64,000 bases of DNA from contig CAJJAG010000003.1 of the NCBI GenBank assembly GCA_905182135.1, positions 62,001-126,000 on the forward strand, written 5' to 3'. Under the pieces are notes generated by a model, which was not told where the DNA came from, ran no database searches, and saw only the letters and a program-made list of their open reading frames with translations. Positions within the stretch are counted from its first letter, which is position 1; each line of letters starts with the position of its first letter. Below, piece after piece: positions 26,238 through 33,626 of the stretch. The translations under genes were made by a program, and so were the position numbers. This DNA is from an uncultured Acidimicrobiaceae bacterium (GTDB taxonomy: Bacteria; Actinomycetota; Acidimicrobiia; Acidimicrobiales; UBA10347).

Positions 26238-27953
26238 TCAGGCGCCGCCGCGGTAGCGGTTGGTGATGGGCATTCTGCGGTCGCGGCCGAATGCCTTGGG
26301 ACTCACGCGAGGTCCTAGCGGTGACTGGCGACGCTTGAATTCAGCGATGTCAACGAGTCGGGCGATGCGTTTAACAGTCGCTTCGTCGCCACCAGCTTCG
26401 ATTAGATCAAATGCAGTCATGTCGTCCTCGACAAGAGAAACCAGCATGGGATCCAGCACGTCATATGGCGGCAAACTCTCGTCGTCTCGCTGGTCCGGCC
26501 GCAACTCAGCCGATGGCGCTTTGGTCAAAATATGTGTGGGGATGACTTCGGAGCCAGCGCGCTCGTTGTACCAGCGGCACAGCTCGTACACCTGCAGCTT
26601 CCAAACGTCTTTGATCGGTGCATACGCACCAGCGGTGTCGCCATAAAGTGTCGCGTAGCCAACCGCCATCTCGCTCTTATTCCCGCCAACAAGCACGAGC
26701 CAGCCGAACTTGTTCGAGATGGCCATCCATGTCACGCCACGTATTCGGCTCTGGATGTTTTCTTCGGTGATATTCGGTTCGAGGTCACCGAACGATGGGA
26801 TCAGCATTTCAAGCATCGCCGAGTGGGCAGGTTCGATCTCGATGGTCCGGTAATCGATTCCGAGATTGATCGATAGTTGTTCGGCGTCGCTTACCGAGTG
26901 CTCCGACGAATAGCGAGAGGGCATCAGTATCGCGTGTACGTGCTCTGGCCCAAGCGCCTCGGCTGCGATAGCGGCAACCAATGTTGAGTCGACGCCGCCC
27001 GAGAGCCCAAAGCAGATATCGGTGAAACCGTTGTTGCGCACATAGTCACGCGTGCCTAGAACGAGGGCGCTCCAGAGCTGTTCCATCTGGTCAGGCGCAG
27101 GTTCGATGACCGGGGGCAGGCCCGTAACCGACGCTGACGAACGCTCAGTCACCGTTATCGGTTCGGTCCCATTTGGGCGGGATTCGCCGACGGCGAAGTC
27201 AGCAATCAGAACCTGCTCATCGAACATCAGCGCCTGTGCCACAACAGATCCGTCAGCTGCGATCACGACTGAGCCGCCATCGAAGATCAGCTCGTCCTGC
27301 CCGCCGATCAGGTTCACATATGCGATCGGCACATTGCCTCCGACGGCGCGACGCCGCACGAGTGCCTCTCGTATGGCTGGTTTTCCCTGATAATACGGCG
27401 ATGCATTGATGTTCAAGATGAACTGAGCACCTGCCGCAACCAAACCGTCGACTGGACCGCCATCGATCCATAGGTCCTCACAAATCGAGACACCGACGGT
27501 GACCCCTGCGATCGAGAACAACGGCAACTCGGTACCGGGTGTGAAGTAGCGCTTCTCGTCAAACACGCCATAGTTGGGTAATTGGTGTTTGCGGTAGTTG
27601 CCTACGACTCGGCCGTGCGAACACACCGCAGCCGAGTTATAGATCGTGGGATAACTGCTGCCCACCGTCAAACCGTCGCCTGGTTCTACATAACCAACGA
27701 TGGCTGCAGTAGTCGTTGTGGCAGCAGCAAGGCGCTCGAGGGCGACAACATTGTCGGCCACGAATCGAGGCTTCAGTACCAGGTCCTCGGGTGGATAGCC
27801 CGGGATCGTGAGCTCGGGAAAGATCGCTACGTCGCATCCGGCCTGTTCGGCCTGGCGGAGAGCTGCAATGGCCAGGTCGGTGTTGTGATCGAGAGCGCCG
27901 ACAATCGTGTCAATCTGACACAGCGCAACTCGCAGGGACGGGGCAGTAGTCAC
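26238..27953 (-). CDS. nadE: Glutamine-dependent NAD+ synthetase
   Basis: This enzyme converts nicotinate adenine dinucleotide to NAD+ using ammonia made by its own glutaminase. The N-terminal nitrilase-type domain contains IFPELTIPGYPPEDL (Glu), GNYRKHQLPNYGVFDE (Lys) and VGVSICEDLWIDGG (Cys). The synthetase domain has the ATP PP-loop DICFGLSGGVDSTLVAAIAA and GNKSEMAVGYATLYGDTAGA. I prefer GTG 27951-27953 (MTTAPSLRVALCQID), giving 571 residues; the frame opens 28 codons earlier but those residues are not family-like. The gene is complete. Confidence 0.93.
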   Translation of the reverse strand: MTTAPSLRVALCQIDTIVGALDHNTDLAIAALRQAEQAGCDVAIFPELTIPGYPPEDLVLKPRFVADNVVALERLAAATTTTAAIVGYVEPGDGLTVGSSYPTIYNSAAVCSHGRVVGNYRKHQLPNYGVFDEKRYFTPGTELPLFSIAGVTVGVSICEDLWIDGGPVDGLVAAGAQFILNINASPYYQGKPAIREALVRRRAVGGNVPIAYVNLIGGQDELIFDGGSVVIAADGSVVAQALMFDEQVLIADFAVGESRPNGTEPITVTERSSASVTGLPPVIEPAPDQMEQLWSALVLGTRDYVRNNGFTDICFGLSGGVDSTLVAAIAAEALGPEHVHAILMPSRYSSEHSVSDAEQLSINLGIDYRTIEIEPAHSAMLEMLIPSFGDLEPNITEENIQSRIRGVTWMAISNKFGWLVLVGGNKSEMAVGYATLYGDTAGAYAPIKDVWKLQVYELCRWYNERAGSEVIPTHILTKAPSAELRPDQRDDESLPPYDVLDPMLVSLVEDDMTAFDLIEAGGDEATVKRIARLVDIAEFKRRQSPLGPRVSPKAFGRDRRMPITNRYRGGA

Positions 27954-28343
27954 GCCCGCCAGCGTAGGGGTAGTGGCGTTCTGGTCACTAGTGATCAACC
28001 ATGAAGATCCCAGACTAGCCAATTCGGCCAGCCGCAATAGTGGTGATCGATCGGCCGTCCGGCTTACTTCAGCCCAGTCACGCCTTCACTTCGCTCATCC
28101 TCTGGTGGTATGCGTTGCGACCGAGGAGGCACGCCTTGTGGCCCACATGTCGATGCGTGACAATCATGCGCGGGTCAATCCAAACCTGGTGCCGGCACCG
28201 CTTTGCGTGTCGATAGCAGGTTCCATCAGGACCGAGCCGGCTGCGCATGGCTTCAACGGTGGAGCGCTCACGCGATATCGACCCGATGGGCAGCTAAATC
28301 GACGCGTCCGTCAATGCCGTCCGCAATCCTTTCGAGGTGACGA
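27954..28343. other. Gap without a convincing gene
   Basis: About 390 bp between the nadE start and the stop of the inositol-phosphatase-like gene. A minus-strand frame near 28080-28250 encodes basic, His/Cys-containing residues but has no recognisable family or ribosome binding site. The nadE promoter must lie at the left end. Confidence 0.35.
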
Positions 28344-29093
28344 CTAGCTAATCCCCGCTGCTGCTACTGCTGCGATCGAAGCTTCTGCGAACTCGGGGCG
28401 ACAGATCAATAGGTCCGGCATGTACGGATTCTCGTTGTTGTAGACCAATGGCGAGCCGTCAATCCGGCTGGCATGCATACCTGCCGCAAGGGCCACAGCG
28501 ACAGGGGCGCAGGAATCCCACTCATATTGGCCTCCGGTATGAGCGTAAATATCAGCTTCGCCACAAACAACAGCCATGGCCTTGGCTCCTGCCGAACCCA
28601 TAAACATCATTTCGCCACCCAACGACGCAGCAACAGCCTCGGCCGCAGGGCCAGGACGACTGCGGCTAGCAATCACCCGCGGGGCCCCTCCCCACGGCTC
28701 GGGCATGACGAGATCAGCGCCGGAAGCCAGCGTGGTCTGTAGCGCGGGCAGCGCCACCGCACCTGCAGTTGGCTGGCCGTTTTGGACGAGCGCAACATGA
28801 ACAGCCCAGTCAGTCCGCGGGATCTCGCCGAACTCGCGAGTGCCGTCGAGAGGGTCGATGATCCAGACACGATCGGCGCGGAGCCGCTCTGAGCTGTCGC
28901 TGCCTTCTTCAGACAAGATGGCATCACCTGGTCGAGCGATCTGCAGTTCGTGCATTAACAAATTGTGGCTGCGCCGGTCTCCTTCGTCCTTACGAACAGT
29001 GACATCGGCCTCGGAAAGCTCAGCCCGAACGGCAATCAATAACTCGCCTGCCTGTTCTGCTAATCGAGCCGCAAGTTCATGATCATTCTCCAC
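28344..29093 (-). CDS. cysQ: Inositol-monophosphatase-like phosphatase, probably CysQ (PAP/PAPS phosphatase)
   Basis: A 249-residue member of the Mg2+-dependent, Li+-sensitive phosphatase family. ILSEEGSDSSERL supplies the first Glu metal ligand, VWIIDPLDGTREF is the DPxDGT motif, and GGQYEWDSCAPVAVALAAG is the C-terminal WDxxA motif. The DPLDGTREF form and small size fit CysQ, which removes the 3'-phosphate of PAP or PAPS, better than inositol monophosphatase. That fits the complete cysD-cysNC-cysC set at 11-14.5 kb. Substrate is inferred. Confidence 0.82.
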   Translation of the reverse strand: MENDHELAARLAEQAGELLIAVRAELSEADVTVRKDEGDRRSHNLLMHELQIARPGDAILSEEGSDSSERLRADRVWIIDPLDGTREFGEIPRTDWAVHVALVQNGQPTAGAVALPALQTTLASGADLVMPEPWGGAPRVIASRSRPGPAAEAVAASLGGEMMFMGSAGAKAMAVVCGEADIYAHTGGQYEWDSCAPVAVALAAGMHASRIDGSPLVYNNENPYMPDLLICRPEFAEASIAAVAAAGIS

Positions 29094-29144
29094 GATTGGC
29101 GAGGCTAGCTGACTCTGGCATCACCAGATGGTTACGCTGAAGAC

Positions 29145-30251
29145 ATGGCATCGATCGGTATCGCTGGCGCTGGATTCTCTGGGGCGTCGATAGCTCGTGA
29201 GCTCGCCGAGGCAGGTCATGTTTGCCATGTTTTCGATACTCGAGATCATGTGGGCGGCAACTGTCATACCGAACGTCACGAGACGGGTGTGCTGGTGCAT
29301 CGCTATGGCCCCCACATCTTCCACACCAACAATGAGCGGGTGTGGGAGTACATCAACCGCTTTGGCGACATGGTCCCTTATAACCACAAGGTCAAGACGA
29401 CGGTCGAAGGCACCGTCTTCAGCCTGCCCGTGAATCTGCACACCATCAATCAAGTGTTCGGCACATCGATGTCGCCGGTGGAAGCCCATCGGTTCATCAC
29501 AGGAACCCAAGTGATCAGTCTCGATCACGAACCGGAGAACTTCGAAGAACAGGCGCTGACAATGGTTGGGCACCGTCTCTATAAGCTGTTTTTTGAGGGA
29601 TACACCCGCAAGCAATGGGGTGTATCGCCAACATCGCTGCCGGCGTCGATCCTTAGACGGCTGCCGTTGCGATTCAACTATGAGGACTCGTACTTCAATC
29701 ATCCTCATCAGGCGATTCCGGCCGAGGGTTACACCCCAATCGTCGAGGCGATACTGGACCATGAGGCGATACATGTCACGCTCGGAACAGCACTTGAACC
29801 AGCATTAGCTAGCGAGTACGACCATGTGGTCTGGAGCGGTCCACTCGATGCGTACTTTGGCTATGACCTTGGTCGACTGGGTTATCGCACGCTCGACTTC
29901 GAAGAAGTCGTGACACACGGCGACTTCCAAGGAACACCAGTCATGAATTACGGCGACGAGGACATCCCATACACCCGAATAACTGAACACAAACACTTCG
30001 CACCGGGCGAAACCCACGACCAGACCGTGTATTTTCGCGAGTTCAGTCGCGAGCATCAGCCTGGTGATATCCCTTATTACCCTGTGCGTCTCGTCGGTGA
30101 TCAGCAGCTACTCGAGCAGTACGAGGCGCGGGCAGCAGCCTCCTCGGGCGTCACATTCGTCGGCCGGCTAGGAACCTATCGGTACCTGGACATGGACGTC
30201 ACAATTGCGGAAGCACTGGAGGCAGCCGATGCGATCAAAGCATTGCTGTAA
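29145..30251 (+). CDS. glf: UDP-galactopyranose mutase
   Basis: A flavoenzyme interconverting UDP-galactopyranose and UDP-galactofuranose for cell-wall galactan or other Galf glycans. The FAD-binding GxGxxG lies in IGIAGAGFSGASIARELAEA. It is followed by VGGNCHTERHETGVLVHRYG, PHIFHTN, and the mutase-specific LYKLFFEGYTRKQWGVSP and LPLRFNYEDSYFNHPHQAIP. At 368 residues it is full length. The next gene downstream is only a broken rhamnose-reductase-like start. Confidence 0.95.
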   Translation: MASIGIAGAGFSGASIARELAEAGHVCHVFDTRDHVGGNCHTERHETGVLVHRYGPHIFHTNNERVWEYINRFGDMVPYNHKVKTTVEGTVFSLPVNLHTINQVFGTSMSPVEAHRFITGTQVISLDHEPENFEEQALTMVGHRLYKLFFEGYTRKQWGVSPTSLPASILRRLPLRFNYEDSYFNHPHQAIPAEGYTPIVEAILDHEAIHVTLGTALEPALASEYDHVVWSGPLDAYFGYDLGRLGYRTLDFEEVVTHGDFQGTPVMNYGDEDIPYTRITEHKHFAPGETHDQTVYFREFSREHQPGDIPYYPVRLVGDQQLLEQYEARAAASSGVTFVGRLGTYRYLDMDVTIAEALEAADAIKALL

Positions 30252-30314
30252 GCGCAACGAACCAACCGGCCAGTCGTTCCTTTCCGCTGTCTCGCTACCC
30301 GTTACGGTTGAAGC

Positions 30315-30431
30315 GTGAGACTTCTCGTCACTGGTGCCAATGGTCAACCGGCAACCGACCTGATCAAGTTGTGTATCGAAGGCGGCGACGAGGCCGTCGG
30401 GCTTAGTCGCACTCAACCGGCCGAAGCTTGA
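30315..30431 (+). pseudogene. N-terminal fragment of an RfbD/NAD-dependent epimerase-like protein
   Basis: GTG 30315 opens a 38-residue frame, MRLLVTGANGQPATDLIKLC, then EGGDEAVGLSRTQPAEA, then TGA. The start matches dTDP-4-dehydrorhamnose reductases (MRxLVTGANGQL, with dinucleotide-binding GxxGQ), but the remaining roughly 250 residues are absent in all three downstream frames. It is a truncated remnant behind glf. Confidence 0.55.
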
Positions 30432-30908
30432 CGGTCGAGGCCGGAAATGTCGCCGCCCAACTGCAAACATCGTCTCGATGTGGCGCTTATCTCATCACCC
30501 TCTAGGCGGGCAGTTGCGGCTAATGAAGCGCCCTGGTCTTCACCGTTTAACCCCGGTCTTCACCATTTCGAGCGGCATCGATCATGTATTCGCAGGCCTG
30601 CGCAACTCGTGGCTTTGGCCAGACCGGTGCCTCTTTCGCGGAATCACTCCCCTCAGTGCATTCTCGCGTTGACAACACCACAACGAAGAGACTTTGACGG
30701 CCGGATCAGGGCCTCGTTACGTTCTGTGCCACCTTTGATCCTCTAGTGCAAGCCAGCAATTTTTGGGGCCAACCGGATCACAGATTTTGGCGTCACGAGA
30801 CGCACGAATTATTTCGGTCGGGAACCTCAACTTTGCTATTCGGTACCCGCTAATTGTTATGAAGTCATGGTGCACTCGTCAAGTGGTGACTATTGAGGTT
30901 TGTTACAT
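30432..30908. other. Degenerate intergenic stretch
   Basis: About 475 bp with short open frames on the plus strand but no recognised protein. Base composition becomes AT-richer from 30740 to 30905, ahead of the broken exported-protein gene, and probably contains that gene's old promoter. Confidence 0.35.
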
Positions 30909-31652
30909 ATGACTCACACCCGTCGAATACGCGTCACCGTGCTGGTCTGAACGCTCGCGATTGCCTTTCTACGTCCGGTTCCCGCCGGCGCGGTGCTGGA
31001 ATCAGACGACACGCTACGTGTTGATGACGGCGACGAGCTTCTCTACTTCGACGTGCTAGCTCCAGGCGAGATCGCTTCCCCAGCGGACCCTGCTGGAGCC
31101 GAAGTGGCATACGCTCCACCGACGACGGGCCCTGAGTTTCAGCTGGCCAGCAACCCTGGCGCCAGCAAGACCATCTTCTTAGACTTCAATGGGTCCATTA
31201 CCGAAGGCACCACCTGGAACAACGGCGCCACGATCGTGTCGCCGCCCTATGACACCAACGGGTCTCCCGACACCTGGTCAGCATCTGAACTGTCGGTAAT
31301 CGCCAACTCATGGGCTGTTGCTGCCGAAGACTTTGCTCCTTGGAACGTCAACGTCACCACCATTGATCCGGGCGAAGAAGCACTGAAACGCTCATCGAGC
31401 AGCGACACCAACTGGGGCGTCCGTGTCGTTATTACAAGCGACACCTTCCTGGACTGTGGCTGTGGCGGCGTTGCCTACATCGGCTCTTTCGATGACGCCA
31501 TGGACGAACCAGCGTTTGTCTTCAACTCCAGTTTCGTGGGCGTCAGCGAAGCTGATCGTCTGTTGCTCAGTGATCCGAACAAGATCTGCCCCGGTCAGGT
31601 CGTGCCTTTCTCGAAGTCGCATCGCGTGAACAGGCGGAACGCTGCGACCTGA
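30909..31652 (+). pseudogene. Broken exported metalloprotease-like protein
   Basis: ATG 30909 starts a signal peptide, MTHTRRIRVTVLV, then an in-frame TGA at 30948-30950, then TLAIAFLRPVPAGA, so codon 14 is a nonsense codon, most simply a mutated Trp. The mature part continues in frame from 30993: LASNPGASKTIFLDFNGSIT, WSASELSVIANSWAVAAEDF and FLDCGCGGVAYIGSF, which resemble exported Zn-metalloproteases. Family members go on from FVFNSSFVGVSEA to an HExGH zinc site. Here the sequence breaks into DRLLLSDPNKICPG and stops at 31652. The zinc site and C-terminus are missing. An alternative GTG start at 30993 would have no signal peptide. Confidence 0.7.
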
Positions 31653-31694
31653 CCCACAGTTCCTGTGGCCTACAGAAGTGCCTGGAAAGCCGAA

Positions 31695-32258
31695 CTATCC
31701 CGGTTGCTTGGCGGTCCGAATCTCGGTTCCGTGGATCTCCATAAGGGCTTTCTTTACTGCCACCAAATCTGTGACTCCTGCGTGGCCCGCTCCGCGGATG
31801 ATGGCAAGTTGGACCACATGTGTCTTGTCCGTCGATAGTTCGGTCCAAGCTGCTTCGACAGCGGCGTTGATCTTGGCAGCCGTGTTGACTTCGACATCGA
31901 GCGCCTTAGACAGGCGCAGCACGTACTTAGAGCGAGCGGCAACGGTTGCCGAGCGTTCAGGGGCATAGTCGCCGTTCTCGGCGCCGCCCCAGGCCCATCC
32001 ATAGTTCTTTACCCAGCTGGCCACCGTCAGATGGTGCATAGTCGCTCCATCATCGGCGGCGAAACCTTGACCCGCCAAAGTCTTGGCGATTTCCTGGAAG
32101 GTCACGCCTTGGGATGACGCGTAAAGTTCTTTGCCGCGCCTTTGCACCTCGGTCGTTGGTTCAAGGTCAAGCTTGCGCGCGACCTTCGTAACTGCACGAT
32201 TATCGAGTTCGGCGAACTTAACAATCTCTTTGATGGTTTTACCGGCTTGCAAGAGCAT
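31695..32258 (-). CDS. Helix-turn-helix-like protein of unknown function
   Basis: A 187-residue helical protein. The N-terminal MLLQAGKTIKEIVKFAELDN, followed by RAVTKVARKLDLEPT, looks like a simple HTH, and GVTFQEIAKTLAGQGF may be a second. The C-terminal half is helical without recognised motifs. I chose ATG 32256-32258 because AGGAG (32267-32271) stands 8 nt upstream; the 28 extra in-frame residues back to 32342 lack such a site. The upstream intergenic region holds several DnaA-box-like words. A DNA-binding role is inferred only. Confidence 0.6.
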   Translation of the reverse strand: MLLQAGKTIKEIVKFAELDNRAVTKVARKLDLEPTTEVQRRGKELYASSQGVTFQEIAKTLAGQGFAADDGATMHHLTVASWVKNYGWAWGGAENGDYAPERSATVAARSKYVLRLSKALDVEVNTAAKINAAVEAAWTELSTDKTHVVQLAIIRGAGHAGVTDLVAVKKALMEIHGTEIRTAKQPG

Positions 32259-32381
32259 TGTTACTGCTCCTACTTGGTCTTCGCGTAAGTCATTTGACAC
32301 TAATAGTAACGTACCAAGCGAAGCGGTAATCGCCTCGGTCAACTGGGTGTTTGTACGTCACAGGAAAAACACAAGGGTGCC

Positions 32382-32513
32382 TGTGCATAACTCATCTCAG
32401 CCTGTGGATGGCCAATTATGGGTATGTGTAAGACCGCGCTAACGGCAACGAAACCGGCTTCTTCTCAAGGTTTTACCGCGCCTGTGGGAAAAGTGCCTAG
32501 AACTGTGGAAAAC
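32382..32513. promoter_or_regulatory. Cluster of DnaA-box-like 9-mers
   Basis: Within 130 bp on the plus strand: TGTGCATAA at 32382-32390 (an exact match to TGTGNATAA, the complement of the DnaA box), TGTGGATGG at 32403-32411, TGTGGGAAA at 32483-32491 and TGTGGAAAA at 32504-32512, all in the same orientation. It lies in the 270-bp gap between the HTH protein and the SsnA-like gene. It could be a minor DnaA-binding regulatory cluster. Confidence 0.35.
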
Positions 32514-32528
32514 ATGAGGCTCTCCGTC

Positions 32529-33572
32529 TCAAGCTGAAGATTCCAGCTTCCCAAACAGCCGGCTAGCGGCTTCTGAGGCCTTTGCTCGTATTTCGTTGCC
32601 ATCAACCAGCGTCGCAGCACCGTTTTCCCACACAGTGTGGCCATCGATCACCACCTGGGACGGGGAGACACCAGGTGAATAGGCAAGCCGCCATGGGTCC
32701 ATCGGGGCATAGTCCCACGTAACAATATCGGTGCGAGCTTCCGGCATCAGAGACCATCCCGGCTCGAACCATTCCCAGATCTGGTCCGGCGACGTCGTCA
32801 CATCACTAGCCCGCGCTGCGACAAAGGCGACACGGAACTCATCGAGCATGTCCGCACCGATGCCGTCGGTCCCGAGCGCCACCGGGTTCATAAACCGCTG
32901 CGGCTGGGCATACTCCACCGAATTGTTCATGTTCGAACGTGGGTTATGAACAATCGTTCCTAACAGGCCGTGATCATCGGGCAGATAGACACCGTGCACG
33001 AGCCACCAGTCGGTCTGGGTGTGCTCAAGTAGACGCTGCCACGTATCTTCGCGCCCTTCGGCAACGTGCACGTGCACGCCAACCTTGTGCGTAACAGCAA
33101 GCTCAGCAGCGGCCGAGATGGTGTCCTCAGAGCACGTGAAGGCAGCGTGGAGCCCGACCATGCCGCGACCACCTTCGCTCAAAAAGCGGTCATTCTCGGC
33201 CAGGCCGCGAGCAGCGCCCTCTGGCCCGTGACGGTCAGTGATTCCGTACGAACAGTTCACCCGAACGCCGACCTCGGCACACGCCTGCGCAATGATGCTG
33301 AGCGAACCCTCGATGGCATTCGGCGATTCGTGATGATCAACAATCGAGGTGCACCCGCGCTGTAACGCTTCCAGGGCACCAAGTTTGGCCGACCAATAGA
33401 TGATCTCCTCGTCGAGGGCGAGATCCAGACGCCACCACACGAGTTCAAGAATCTCCATAAACCCAGTTGGTGTTCGCGGTGGCGCTGGCATACCACGAGC
33501 GAGGGCAGAGTACAGATGGTGATGAGCGCAGACCAGGCCGGCCGTTTGATTCGGTGCGAGTACAGGGTTCAT
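32529..33572 (-). CDS. ssnA: SsnA-like amidohydrolase (N-terminally short)
   Basis: A metal-dependent amidohydrolase barrel of 347 residues. The metal-binding His motif is near the N-terminus (GLVCAHHHLYSALARGM). Then come ILELVWWRLDLALDEEIIYW, GCTSIVDHHESPNAIEGSLS, HVHVAEGRED, IVHNPRSNMNNSV and LGTDGIGAD (catalytic Asp). The WWRLDxAL and DHHxSPNAIxGSL words are characteristic of SsnA, a family associated with selenium-dependent Mo hydroxylases. The usual roughly 50-residue N-terminal sandwich strands are absent; a stop and the neighbour gene prevent extension. It may be a purine-type deaminase acting with the Mo enzyme 54 bp upstream. Confidence 0.8.
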   Translation of the reverse strand: MNPVLAPNQTAGLVCAHHHLYSALARGMPAPPRTPTGFMEILELVWWRLDLALDEEIIYWSAKLGALEALQRGCTSIVDHHESPNAIEGSLSIIAQACAEVGVRVNCSYGITDRHGPEGAARGLAENDRFLSEGGRGMVGLHAAFTCSEDTISAAAELAVTHKVGVHVHVAEGREDTWQRLLEHTQTDWWLVHGVYLPDDHGLLGTIVHNPRSNMNNSVEYAQPQRFMNPVALGTDGIGADMLDEFRVAFVAARASDVTTSPDQIWEWFEPGWSLMPEARTDIVTWDYAPMDPWRLAYSPGVSPSQVVIDGHTVWENGAATLVDGNEIRAKASEAASRLFGKLESSA

Positions 33573-33626
33573 TCGAGCACAGGGTTCACGGGATTGGATT
33601 CATCAGAGCGGTCTCGGGCAGCAAGC

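Noticed and set aside
30948..30950. TGA in the signal peptide of the protease-like gene as a Sec codon
   Set aside because: It lies in a hydrophobic export signal where Sec has no role, and the gene is also broken at its C-terminus.
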